A stretch of 64,000 bases of DNA from Rhodothermales bacterium (GTDB lineage: Bacteria > Bacteroidota > Rhodothermia > Rhodothermales > Bin80), in the NCBI GenBank assembly GCA_022821385.1, contig JAJEDR010000048.1:1-64000 (forward strand), given 5' to 3'. A program made the translations under genes and the position numbers. Of this stretch, positions 8,852-17,752 are shown piece by piece; position 1 is the stretch's first letter; each line of letters opens with the position of its first letter. Under the pieces are notes generated by a model. The model had not been told where the DNA came from. It was given only the letters and a program-made list of their open reading frames with translations, and did not search any database.

Positions 8852-10081
8852 CTATTTGACGGAGAGCATCGCTCGAATGATCTCCTCTACCTCGTCTGGC
8901 TTCTCATTCTGGATGTATGGCCCACTTTGCAGTTGAACAACACGGCTGCCCGAGGGCATTCCCTGCACCCAGTTGGCATGAAAATCACTCCATGCTGCAC
9001 GCCCCTCCCGAGTCTCTCCGATCCACCTTGGAGATTCAGATACACGACCGGCGGTGAGCACCACTGTAGGGACTTGAGGTACCGGGCCCAGTCCGGGAAC
9101 CCTCTCACCATCAATGATCGCCGCATAGGTTTCAAACTCCCGACCGGTACCGCCAGGAAACATCATCTGGAAGTTCTTTACTTGCGCCCAATAGGATTGC
9201 CATCCCTGTGCGTCTAAACTCTCCCACAGTGCTGCCTGATCTTCATGATGGGGGTCAATCAGCACCAATCCATGTACATTCTCTCCGTACAGATCCACGA
9301 AACGCCGTGCAGTAAAGGCGCTCTCTGCATGAGCCACAATCAGGTATGGTGAGGTTACATTGGCACTCCTAAGCAATGCGTACAGCTCAGTGGCCATCTG
9401 CTCGGGCGTGCGCGGAATACTCGTCTCCTCTGAAAACCCCAAACCCGGGCGATCGTAGGCGATCACACGCGTTTCACGAGCCAAACGCTGATGGAGCATT
9501 TCCCAAGATGTAAGATTATCTCCCAGACCTGCAATGAGTATCACTGTGACCGGACCGGATCCCGCATCCACATAGTTCACCGTTCCACTGGCTAATTGCG
9601 CTGACTGTCCCACTGGATACATTGGACCCAAAATCGACGCTTTTTCCTCCGAGTCAGCATCGCCTATACCCGCGATGCTCTTGAACGTCATTTCATCCAA
9701 TGTCAACTCGTCCGCGTCTGAGCCCGGAGGCGCCATCACAATACCGCCAAACCCTCCCCATGGGTCCATACACACACCGTGATATACGTTACCGGGGAGT
9801 CTGGCCAGTGTGCACTGTAGTTCAAATGAGGGCTCCCATACAAAGAAGAGACTATCAGGCGTCACCTGGATATCATTGAATTCAAAGGGCCCAAAATTCT
9901 CTACTTCCAGCGTAATCTGCAGCTCATCACCAGTGTTGCGGACCTTGTAGACCGCATCCATATAACGACCTGTAAGATGAATAATCTGTCCGACCCAGTC
10001 TCCCTCCTGCATTGACTGGGACCTAACCCCAATGCCCGTGTTAGCCAGTATCACGGCAGTCAGTACCGCTCGCTTCCACAT
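8852..10081 (-). CDS. Exported alpha/beta-hydrolase homologue lacking catalytic Ser and His (pseudoenzyme)
   Basis: The frame opens at 10204, inside the upstream TPR gene, but ATG 10081 gives a signal peptide (MWKRAVLTAVILANTGIG) and a 41-base overlap with that gene. Residues about 25-145 form an N-terminal beta-rich domain that I do not recognise. From about residue 165 there is an alpha/beta-hydrolase fold: VILIAGLGDNLTSW (oxyanion region), VIAYDRPGLGFSE, then the nucleophile elbow and GLVLIDPHHED. The elbow normally reads GHSxGG; here it is AHAESA, so the Ser is Ala252. The C-terminal SGHF motif reads SGPY, so the catalytic His is Pro388. The fold seems kept but hydrolysis by the usual triad is not possible. 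It is the last gene of the minus-strand run with TPR and CRTAC1 genes. A binding role is inferred. Confidence 0.8.
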   Translation of the reverse strand: MWKRAVLTAVILANTGIGVRSQSMQEGDWVGQIIHLTGRYMDAVYKVRNTGDELQITLEVENFGPFEFNDIQVTPDSLFFVWEPSFELQCTLARLPGNVYHGVCMDPWGGFGGIVMAPPGSDADELTLDEMTFKSIAGIGDADSEEKASILGPMYPVGQSAQLASGTVNYVDAGSGPVTVILIAGLGDNLTSWEMLHQRLARETRVIAYDRPGLGFSEETSIPRTPEQMATELYALLRSANVTSPYLIVAHAESAFTARRFVDLYGENVHGLVLIDPHHEDQAALWESLDAQGWQSYWAQVKNFQMMFPGGTGREFETYAAIIDGERVPGLGPVPQVPTVVLTAGRVSESPRWIGETREGRAAWSDFHANWVQGMPSGSRVVQLQSGPYIQNEKPDEVEEIIRAMLSVK

Positions 10082-11306
10082 GTTCAGTTTTATCCGTTGA
10101 GTCCAGTTTTTCCAGATAGGCCAGGGCATTCCTATGTGTGGGTTCCCTTTCGAGAAGTTCCACCCATACTGTACGTGCTTCATCCAGCCGCCCACTCTGT
10201 GCATATGCCACGCCCAAATTGAATCTCGCAGCAGTTAAAGTAGGATCCGCGCGCAGGATTGCTTCAAGTCTGTTGGCTGCCTCCGTTGCGTCCCCGCACT
10301 CGAGATATAACGTTGCAAGATTGGTCTGCATGTACAACGCAAGCCCAGGTGGTACATCAATGGTCAACCCGTTCTTGTACGCCTCAATCGCACGACCATA
10401 TCTCTTGGCCTGGCGAAGCCGGTTACCAAGCTCAATCCAGTTGGCTGGTGACCCTGGATCATTGCTGATGGCGTTCTGCGCTTCATTAACACGCTGCTGA
10501 AGCTGCTGCGCCTGGTCCGCCCTTGCAAAATACGTCTCTGCTTCAGACTCCCGACCAAGCCGCATGTAGACTTGTCCGAGATTGAACTGTGCACCGTGAT
10601 GCCATGAGCGCCTCTCGGCCACCGGCTCCAGGTACGGAAGCGCCGCTTCAGCAGAATCCAACCTGAAATACTGCGTACCTACGATGTACTGGTAGTCCAG
10701 GTCATCCGGGCGAAGTCTCAAGCCAGCCAGGGAGGTCCTTAATGCCCCCTCCAAATCTCCCGTTTCCTCGAGTAACTGTCCCAACCACATGTGAGTCATC
10801 GCATGATCGGGGTCAAGCGTTAAAGCCTGCGTATACGCAATCTGGGCACTGTCTGGCACACCAAGTTTGGCATAAGCCCGCCCCAGTTCATGGTACAGGG
10901 CCGTGGTTGGACCAACCTGAGACTCCTCCTCCAGGTAAAAGTTGATGGCGTCGCGAAGCTTGCCACGCCGGAAACTGTTCAATCCCATAGCAAACCGGGC
11001 TCCGGCGTATGCTGGATCAATCTCCAGAACCGCCTGATAAGCAGCCTGTGCTACATCCAGGCGATTGAGTTGCGTATATATCCTGCCGCGCAGGTAATGA
11101 AGATCTGCCAATCCAGGTGCATACGCCTCGACACTGTCCGTATAGGTGAGCGCCAACTCATAAATACCCCGCCCGAATGCATTTTCTGCTTCAAGCATGT
11201 TTCTGGCTACCCACGGAGAAAGATTCTTTCGTTGCTCTTCCGCAACCCCGTTCGGCTCAGAACAGCCGGCCGCTAACAGAAATAACAACAGCAGTCTTGT
11301 TTTCAT
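10041..11306 (-). CDS. TPR-repeat lipoprotein
   Basis: A 421-residue protein starting with a lipoprotein signal (MKTRLLLLFLLAAGC, Cys at 15) and made almost entirely of tetratricopeptide repeats, about nine to ten by eye, with motifs such as AYAKLGVPDSAQIAYTQAL and FNLGVAYAQSGRLDEA. TPRs are protein-protein interaction scaffolds, so it probably assembles exported partners at the membrane. It lies between the CRTAC1 triplet and the pseudo-hydrolase, which overlaps its 3' end by 41 bases, so the pair is very likely cotranscribed. CRTAC1 and TPR proteins are often neighbours or fused in Planctomycetes and Bacteroidota, which supports a shared complex (inference). The 160 bases upstream of its start show no recognisable signal. 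Confidence 0.88.
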   Translation of the reverse strand: MKTRLLLLFLLAAGCSEPNGVAEEQRKNLSPWVARNMLEAENAFGRGIYELALTYTDSVEAYAPGLADLHYLRGRIYTQLNRLDVAQAAYQAVLEIDPAYAGARFAMGLNSFRRGKLRDAINFYLEEESQVGPTTALYHELGRAYAKLGVPDSAQIAYTQALTLDPDHAMTHMWLGQLLEETGDLEGALRTSLAGLRLRPDDLDYQYIVGTQYFRLDSAEAALPYLEPVAERRSWHHGAQFNLGQVYMRLGRESEAETYFARADQAQQLQQRVNEAQNAISNDPGSPANWIELGNRLRQAKRYGRAIEAYKNGLTIDVPPGLALYMQTNLATLYLECGDATEAANRLEAILRADPTLTAARFNLGVAYAQSGRLDEARTVWVELLEREPTHRNALAYLEKLDSTDKTEHVEASGTDCRDTG

Positions 11307-11466
11307 CTTGGCTCGGAAGATATCATTTCAAATTGTCGCAACCAGCTAATTCACCGGACGATGGCACGATATACATACTCCCGCCTGTGCCTTATCCCTG
11401 TGCGAGGACAACAAGAAGCTTATGCAGACGCGCGTATCCGGTTTCAAAAGGATATTCATGAATCAG

Positions 11467-13143
11467 CTATGGTTCTTCCGTTAATGTGATCACCCCTGCT
11501 GGTACAGCCTCCCTTACAATCAAAGAACCATCTGGCCAATATACTTCCAAGGAATCAGCAACAGCAGACAACCCAAGCCCAAACAGCGGCCATCGCTGGT
11601 TTTGCGAAAGATAGCTTGCGCCTCCTCTCACATAACGCTCCTGCCATCCCTGATCTGTTTTCACACGGACGCGACTGCCAATGCCATCGCGATTACTGCT
11701 GGATCCAGTCAATTGTACGATTAATGAATTACCAGGCTGCGTGTCATTGCGCCAGAGGCGTGCAGGCCCTCCATTTTCACTGATAAGCACATCCGGATCT
11801 CCATCCATATCATAATCCGCCCAGGCAGCCCCCCGGGCTACCATCAGCTCTGCAAGAACGCCATCAGGCTTAAGCTCGGAAAATAGACCACCCCCTTCAT
11901 TCACGTAAAGTTGTGTACGCTGCCGAAAAGTTATTCCCTCCTCCACCTCTCCAATATCTTCGGTGATGTGGCCGTTCGCCGCCAAGAGATCCAGATCCCC
12001 ATCCAGATCAAAATCAGCAAGCAAGAGACCAAAGGTCAGTGTAGGTAAACTGGGACGTCCAATCTGGGAAACGGCTGCCCGTTCGATAAAAATACCATTA
12101 CCAGCGTGACGATAAACGCCAACCATCTCACCCGAAAAATGCCCCACAAACACCGTCTCTTTGCCTGTTTCGTCTACAACACCAATATCAAGTCCCATAC
12201 CGGCCCGTGCACGCCCCGTCTCATCAAACGCAATGCCACTTACAATGCCTTTCTCAATGAATGTGCCATCCCGTTGGTTTTCAAAAAGCAAATCACGTTG
12301 CGTATCGTTTGCCACAATCAAATCCGGCCATCCATCTCCATTGTAGTCCAGACTGGCCGCTCCAAGTGTCTTTCCGGGCAAACCCCTAAAACCATCTGAT
12401 CGCTCTTCAAAAGTGCCGTCACCTCGGTTAACATAAAAGCGACCTGATATCCCCTCATATTGCTCCGGTGTGCAATAGGATTTCTTATCTCCGACGCGTG
12501 TGCAATAAATGTCCTTTTCCGGCGTCCAGTCAACGTAATTGCCCACATAAAGGTCAAGCCATCCGTCTAGATCTGCGTCCATAAACACACTCGCTGCACT
12601 CCACTCCCGATAGTCTCCTAAGCCCGCTTCTGCACTGACTTCGCTGAATACGCCCCCATCATTACGCAGCAGGAGATTCTCGTACAATGCAGTAACAAAA
12701 ATGTCTGCGTCTGTATCATTATCATAATCCGCAACGCTGACGCCGAAGGCATAGGTCTGCAATCCTGCCAGTCCAGACTCCTGTGTGACTTCCGAAAACG
12801 TGCCATCCCCAATGCCCTTATACAGTCGGAGCGCTGGCGGCGATACCCGCTCCCTTGACGAAAAAACTCCACCTGAAACAAGTAACACATCCAGGATCCC
12901 ATCACTGTCATAATCCAGGAAACCACCGCCTGCCCCCATCGTCTCTGGAAACCATTTTTCTCCAAAAGCGCCTGTTTCATGCTGGAAGGCCCCCAAACCC
13001 GCCTCTTCCGTCACATCAGAAAACACGATCTCAACCGTGCGCCTGCCAATTTCTGGAGCTTTTTCATCTGTTTCGGATCCACAGCCCGCCGAAACGAACA
13101 AAGCAATCATCAGGCCAGCCTTGATAAACCTGGAACTACCCAT
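11467..13143 (-). CDS. CRTAC1-family lipoprotein (FG-GAP propeller + ASPIC/UnbV), copy 1
   Basis: A 558-residue exported protein with a lipobox at ALFVSAGC. About seven FG-GAP/VCBS repeats form a predicted beta-propeller, each with a calcium-loop-like DxDxDG motif (DYDSDGILD, DYDNDTDAD, DADLDGWLD, DYNGDGWPD, DFDLDGDLD, DYDMDGDPD). The last 75 residues form the ASPIC/UnbV domain (NRDGIGSRV, GGASYLSQN, VYWPDG). The family is named after human cartilage acidic protein 1; its bacterial function is not established, though binding of calcium and glycans or proteins is likely. It is the third of three tandem paralogues in transcription order. Its start overlaps the end of the middle copy by 8 bases. 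Confidence 0.9.
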   Translation of the reverse strand: MGSSRFIKAGLMIALFVSAGCGSETDEKAPEIGRRTVEIVFSDVTEEAGLGAFQHETGAFGEKWFPETMGAGGGFLDYDSDGILDVLLVSGGVFSSRERVSPPALRLYKGIGDGTFSEVTQESGLAGLQTYAFGVSVADYDNDTDADIFVTALYENLLLRNDGGVFSEVSAEAGLGDYREWSAASVFMDADLDGWLDLYVGNYVDWTPEKDIYCTRVGDKKSYCTPEQYEGISGRFYVNRGDGTFEERSDGFRGLPGKTLGAASLDYNGDGWPDLIVANDTQRDLLFENQRDGTFIEKGIVSGIAFDETGRARAGMGLDIGVVDETGKETVFVGHFSGEMVGVYRHAGNGIFIERAAVSQIGRPSLPTLTFGLLLADFDLDGDLDLLAANGHITEDIGEVEEGITFRQRTQLYVNEGGGLFSELKPDGVLAELMVARGAAWADYDMDGDPDVLISENGGPARLWRNDTQPGNSLIVQLTGSSSNRDGIGSRVRVKTDQGWQERYVRGGASYLSQNQRWPLFGLGLSAVADSLEVYWPDGSLIVREAVPAGVITLTEEP

Positions 13144-14800
13144 CTTCTAAAGTAAGTAGCCTGGTATTTATTCCTAATTCATAATTCCGGGATTCTTTGC
13201 CGCTTGGCCAGCGCACGTACAAACTGTCTGGTGTGCCCTCAAATCCAAAGAACGCAGCTGTTTCTGAATGGGACAGATAGCTTGATCCTGCGCGTATGCG
13301 CCGAACCTGCATCTGTCCATTACTCCAGAAGTGTAGTTGAGCACCATACGCATTCCGATTGCTTACCGTGCCTTCGAGTTCAACTCGAAGCCATGATCGC
13401 CCTTGTGATTCATTCCGCCAAAGATGTACCGGACCATTGTTTTCTATCATCAGCACATCTAAATCCCCATCCCGGTCATAGTCTCCCGTCGCTAGCCCAC
13501 GCCCTACGAAAGATTCAGCTAATGGGCCGACCGGTGGCATCTCAGCAAATTCCCCCGTCCCGTCATTCAGGAACAACTGAGGCCGCTGACGGAAAGTTAC
13601 TCCGTCCACAATCTGTGCAATGTGCGTCTGCACATGTCCATTCGCAATCAACAGATCCAAATCCGCATCTAGGTCCACATCGAAAAGCACCAAACCAAAA
13701 GTTAGTGTCTTGAAGCTGGGTTGCCCGATACGTGAAGCTGATGCCCGATCCTTGAAAATGCCGCCTCCCATATGCTGGTACACACCAACCATCTCATCCG
13801 AAAAATTTCCGACAAATACGGAGGGCTCACCAGAATCGTCTACGACGCCAACATCTATGCCCATACCCGCCCTGGGTTTGCCGTGCTGATCATAAGCTAT
13901 ACCGCTTGTGATGCCGCGCTCAACGAATGAACCATCGCCCTGATTGATGAAGAGCATATCCCGCTCTGTGTCATTAGCCACAACTACGTCAGGCCACCCG
14001 TCACCGTTCGCATCTATCTCTGCGACCCCCAGTGTCTTATCTCGGATGGCCTCCACACCTGTCAGGAATCCTGCCCTTTCCGTAGCCTCTGTAAACGTGC
14101 CATTACCCTGGTTCTCATAGTAGCGACTCGCAATACCCTCATAGAGTTCAGGGGTACAGTAAACTTTGCTTCCACCAAAGCTACAGTAAATATCATCCTC
14201 GGGCGTCCAGTGTACATACGTTCCAACATAGATGTCTAGATGTCCATCAAGATTGGCATCAAAGAACATCGCACTTGTGCTCCACTCGCTTACAAGACCC
14301 ACACCTGCTGCCTGACCAACATCCTCAAATACACCGTGTGTGTTACGCAGTAACAAGTCGGGGCCTAGAGTCGACACAAAGATATCCTGGTCTCCATCAT
14401 TGTCGTAGTCCCCGATCGTCACGCCCAGGCTATAACTACGTAGGAGCGCCAAACCTGCGGGTTGCGTCACCTCATCGAATGTTCCATTTCCCATATTGCG
14501 AAAAAGCCTCAGCGCTGGATGTGCGCCGAGCGGAGGCTCCCCCTCGAATGCACCACCGGTAACCACAAGAATATCCTGCTGGTCATCACCATCGTAATCA
14601 AAAAACGCCCCGCCAGCACCAACTATTTCCGGTGCCCAGGAATCCCCGAAGCCACCATTCGTGTGCATTACTCCGCTCAGCCCTGCCTGCTCTGTCACAT
14701 CAGAAAACAGGTGGTCTGTATCATTTGAGTCGTCTGATGACTGGGTTGCGCACCCGACGAGGAGTGATAAACACAAAGAAAGCAAGCCTGAGTTACGCAT
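13136..14800 (-). CDS. CRTAC1-family lipoprotein (FG-GAP propeller + ASPIC/UnbV), copy 2
   Basis: The frame opens at 14839, but ATG 14800 gives a proper lipoprotein signal (MRNSGLLSLCLSLLVGC) and a 2-base gap from the preceding gene instead of a 37-base overlap. The layout matches copy 1: a short linker (SSDDSNDTD), then SDVTEQAGLSGV, about seven FG-GAP repeats with DxDxDG loops (DYDGDDQQD, DYDNDGDQD, DANLDGHLD, DANGDGWPD, DVDLDADLD, DYDRDGDLD), and a C-terminal UnbV domain (NRNAYGAQL, AGSSYLSHS, VRWPSG). Between repeats it has the cysteine-bearing segment DIYCSFGGSKVYCTPE, which is conserved in all three copies and could form a disulfide. Lipid-anchored at the inner or outer membrane. Confidence 0.9.
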   Translation of the reverse strand: MRNSGLLSLCLSLLVGCATQSSDDSNDTDHLFSDVTEQAGLSGVMHTNGGFGDSWAPEIVGAGGAFFDYDGDDQQDILVVTGGAFEGEPPLGAHPALRLFRNMGNGTFDEVTQPAGLALLRSYSLGVTIGDYDNDGDQDIFVSTLGPDLLLRNTHGVFEDVGQAAGVGLVSEWSTSAMFFDANLDGHLDIYVGTYVHWTPEDDIYCSFGGSKVYCTPELYEGIASRYYENQGNGTFTEATERAGFLTGVEAIRDKTLGVAEIDANGDGWPDVVVANDTERDMLFINQGDGSFVERGITSGIAYDQHGKPRAGMGIDVGVVDDSGEPSVFVGNFSDEMVGVYQHMGGGIFKDRASASRIGQPSFKTLTFGLVLFDVDLDADLDLLIANGHVQTHIAQIVDGVTFRQRPQLFLNDGTGEFAEMPPVGPLAESFVGRGLATGDYDRDGDLDVLMIENNGPVHLWRNESQGRSWLRVELEGTVSNRNAYGAQLHFWSNGQMQVRRIRAGSSYLSHSETAAFFGFEGTPDSLYVRWPSGKESRNYELGINTRLLTLEDG

Positions 14801-14802
14801 CA

Positions 14803-16518
14803 CTAGTTGGTCGCCCCGGGCATCGAACGTTCGATCCAACCCTGCTGACCCTCAGTAACATGAATCTCGGTATTTATGGGTACATCCTGCAGTACCATGG
14901 AGCCTCCGGCGGCCCAGTCCACACGAACACTATCAATTGACTGGATATCCATCAAGCCAAACGTGGCAACTATTTCATTTTGGGAGAGATAACTGGATCC
15001 CGAACGAATACGACGTTCCTGTACTCGATCTGCCGTATACACGCGGACGTGTGTACCAAAAGCATCGCGATTTCCTTCGGTCCCCGTAACGGTAACGCGC
15101 AACCAATTTCGGCCCGTCACATCATTACGCCATAAATGTGCCGGACCGCCGTTCTCGACTATCAGGAGATCCGGGTCACCATCACGGTCATAATCTCCGT
15201 AGGCCGCACCTCGAGCAACCATTTCTATCTCCAGAGGTGGGGTAGTTGAAGGGGAAACCTCTTCAAAGAGTCCACTGCCATCGTTCTCGAACAACTGTGC
15301 CCGCTGCTCATAGGTAATCTTATCCTGCCCTACCAGGCGATCTGGATATACGTGCCCGTTTGCAACGAACAGGTCCAGATCGGTATCCAGATCCACATCA
15401 ATCACCATTAATCCAAAGGTGAGCGTATTCAGGCTTGGCTGACCAATGCGGGACCTGGCCGCACGATCACTAAACAGCCCGTTGCCCAGATAACGGTACA
15501 CACCGATCATTTCCGTGGAAAAGTTACCCACAAAAACCGACGGTTCGCCGGTTTCGTCCATTACCCCAATATCGATCCCCATTCCAGCACGGGCTTCCCC
15601 GTGCTCACTGAAGGCGATACCACTCTGTACACCTCGCTCGGAAAATGTGCCATCCTGATTGTTCATGAACAGCAGATCTCCTTCACCATCATTGGCCACA
15701 ACAAAGTCGGGCCAACCATCACGATTGAAATCCCATTCTGCCATGCCAAGGGCCTTTCCCAGCGAGTGGTACATACCGGCCTCCTGTGTTCGGTCAACGA
15801 ACACACCATTGCCCATGGCTTCGAAGTACCGACTGGATATGCCCTCATAATCAGCAGGTACGCAGTAGAGCTTGACCATACCCCCCTCCGGGCAGAACTT
15901 ATCGCGCGTCGGGCTCCAATCTGCGTAATTGCCTACGTAAACATCCAGCCATCCATCACGATTTGCATCTATCCACAGAGTTGAGCTACTCCATTCATCA
16001 TGAAAGCTCAGGCTTGACTCACTTTCTTCAAACACACCACCCTTGTTCTCCAAGAGCATGTTTTCATTGAGATTCGTAACCAGAATATCCGGGTCCCCGT
16101 CATTGTCGTAGTCCGCCGTTGCCATGCCCAGCGTGAAGGCATGAAGTTGCCCCAAACCCACCTCCTCCGTTACCTCCTCAAATGTGCCATCTCCCAAATT
16201 CCGATACATCCAGAATGATTTGTACCACGCGTGCGGAGCACGATCCCAATACCCACCGCCCAAAAGCAAGATGTCCAGCCAGCCATCGCCGTCATAGTCA
16301 ATAAACCCTGCACCTGACCCCATTTGCTCCGCATAATACTTCTTTCCATCCGCACCATTATCGTGTTGGAACGCTCCAAGGCCTGCATCAGTAGTGACCT
16401 CAGTGAACCCAATAGGATTGTCAGGGAGCTCAGGGGACGGAGCGTTTTGACATCCAGACAATGTCGCAACTATACAAGCCGCTCCACAGATGAGTACATG
16501 GTCAACCGAATATCTCAT
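14803..16518 (-). CDS. CRTAC1-family lipoprotein (FG-GAP propeller + ASPIC/UnbV), copy 3 (first in operon)
   Basis: A 571-residue paralogue of the next two genes. A signal peptide with a lipobox-like VATLSGC leads to GFTEVTTDAGLGAFQHDNG, which opens the propeller. FG-GAP calcium-like loops are seen at DYDGDGWLD, DYDNDGDPD, DANRDGWLD, DFNRDGWPD, DVDLDTDLD and DYDRDGDPD. The UnbV domain (NRDAFGTHV, SGSSYLSQN, VDWAAGG) closes the protein, though its W-P-G motif is degenerate (WAAGG). Its start lies only 12 bases beyond the T-tract of the upstream terminator, so the CRTAC1 run is probably a separate transcription unit or is read by leaky termination. It is separated from copy 2 by 2 bases. Confidence 0.9.
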   Translation of the reverse strand: MRYSVDHVLICGAACIVATLSGCQNAPSPELPDNPIGFTEVTTDAGLGAFQHDNGADGKKYYAEQMGSGAGFIDYDGDGWLDILLLGGGYWDRAPHAWYKSFWMYRNLGDGTFEEVTEEVGLGQLHAFTLGMATADYDNDGDPDILVTNLNENMLLENKGGVFEESESSLSFHDEWSSSTLWIDANRDGWLDVYVGNYADWSPTRDKFCPEGGMVKLYCVPADYEGISSRYFEAMGNGVFVDRTQEAGMYHSLGKALGMAEWDFNRDGWPDFVVANDGEGDLLFMNNQDGTFSERGVQSGIAFSEHGEARAGMGIDIGVMDETGEPSVFVGNFSTEMIGVYRYLGNGLFSDRAARSRIGQPSLNTLTFGLMVIDVDLDTDLDLFVANGHVYPDRLVGQDKITYEQRAQLFENDGSGLFEEVSPSTTPPLEIEMVARGAAYGDYDRDGDPDLLIVENGGPAHLWRNDVTGRNWLRVTVTGTEGNRDAFGTHVRVYTADRVQERRIRSGSSYLSQNEIVATFGLMDIQSIDSVRVDWAAGGSMVLQDVPINTEIHVTEGQQGWIERSMPGATN

Positions 16519-16530
16519 CTCTACAAAAAA

Positions 16531-16564
16531 GCGGAGAATTGGGAGTTCAACCCCAATTCTCCGC
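16531..16564 (-). terminator. Rho-independent terminator of TonB receptor - T9SS - PorV operon
   Basis: A perfect 13-base-pair inverted repeat (16531-16543 with 16552-16564; arm GCGGAGAATTGGG) with an 8-base loop is followed, reading on the minus strand, by six T residues (the A-run at 16525-16530). It lies 46 bases after the PorV stop codon and 12 bases before the next gene's start. It is the clearest terminator in the window. Confidence 0.93.
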
Positions 16565-16610
16565 CTGTAACCTGAATATTCGTTACTCAGGAATGAATTG
16601 GTTTTTCGTT

Positions 16611-17678
16611 TTAGAGACCGATCTGGAGTCCTATACGGTTAACCGCACCGAAAACACCAAACTGGGTATATGCGTAGTCTGCCCCAACGCGGAAGTTTCC
16701 AAACGCATACCGAAGTCCGGCGCCAGCACTCAATCCCTGCTCTTCGCTCACACCCAGTTGCTCAAACCCGCCGCGAATGGATACTATGTTCATTAGCGTG
16801 TATTCTAGGCCGAAGCGGACATGCTCAGCAAAGTCTCTGGGACGCTGGGCATCAACATGGAGCTGAATACTGTGCATATCTGGATCAATTGAGGTAAGGT
16901 CAACCAAGTTCATAGACATTCCAATCTGGAAGGTCAGTGGCAACTCAAACCGTTCACGCACATAGGTTTGCTCCTGGGCAAAGTTACGCGCGCTCATACC
17001 GATAACCAGGCTCTCAAACCCGGTGGCATACACAATACCGAAATCAAATGCTACCGTCTGTGCGCTGTAGTCCTCCGTTGTAGCAACAACCCCGGAATCA
17101 AAATCCTGGGAAGTCGCAAATCCTGTACCTAGGTCCTGGAAAACAAGCTTAACGTTGGCTCCCGCTGAGAAACGGTCACCAAAGGACCTCGCGTACCCCA
17201 CACCCACAGCCATGGCCGTGGGTTGATAGGTTCCCAACTGCAGAAATCCATCCTCATTGTTGGCACGAACGTTATAGTTGAAATCGCCATAGTCTACTGA
17301 AACCAGTGATACACCAACTACACCGAAGTTGCCCCCCGAACCTGGACGGAACGCAATACTGGCCTGCGTATAGCCGATATCTGCGATAAAGCCCATATTG
17401 GTTGCCGCTGCATGCATACGTCCCTCCATGAATCCCATACTCGCGGGATTATAGAACATTGAAGTTGAGGAACCAACCAGCTCGGCAGTCAGCGCCGAAC
17501 CAATAGCAGAGGCGCGGGCATCCACTGATGTGCTCAGGAATTTCATTCCGGTCTGGGCGCGCTTGTCCGTTTCCACCTCGGTATCCGGAGTTAGGCCTGC
17601 CTGACCATAAGAAATCGAAGCACTGCCAAGCAGGAGTGCGGCGACCGTCAGTATTGAAAAGAAGTAGTGCTTTTTCAT
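16611..17678 (-). CDS. PorV/PorQ-family outer-membrane beta-barrel protein
   Basis: ATG 17678 gives a clean signal peptide (MKKHYFFSILTVAALLLG, cut after SYGQ); the frame is open further upstream to 17750. The mature protein starts with the family hallmarks KFLSTSVDARASAIGSA and SMFYNPASMGF, and continues as alternating beta-strands rich in Gly and aromatic residues, ending as an outer-membrane barrel does (VNRIGLQIGL). PorV is the FadL-like shuttle that hands T9SS cargo to the attachment complex; paralogues of unknown cargo are common in Rhodothermota. It is encoded just after a protein with a T9SS-like C-terminus and a TonB receptor, so it may be a dedicated partner of that system rather than the core PorV (inference). 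Confidence 0.87.
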   Translation of the reverse strand: MKKHYFFSILTVAALLLGSASISYGQAGLTPDTEVETDKRAQTGMKFLSTSVDARASAIGSALTAELVGSSTSMFYNPASMGFMEGRMHAAATNMGFIADIGYTQASIAFRPGSGGNFGVVGVSLVSVDYGDFNYNVRANNEDGFLQLGTYQPTAMAVGVGYARSFGDRFSAGANVKLVFQDLGTGFATSQDFDSGVVATTEDYSAQTVAFDFGIVYATGFESLVIGMSARNFAQEQTYVRERFELPLTFQIGMSMNLVDLTSIDPDMHSIQLHVDAQRPRDFAEHVRFGLEYTLMNIVSIRGGFEQLGVSEEQGLSAGAGLRYAFGNFRVGADYAYTQFGVFGAVNRIGLQIGL

Positions 17679-17752
17679 TGCATCGTTTGTCTTTAGGGTT
17701 GCGTGTTGCATGGCGCTCTGCCCTATACAGACAGAGCGCCGTGCCAACACAG

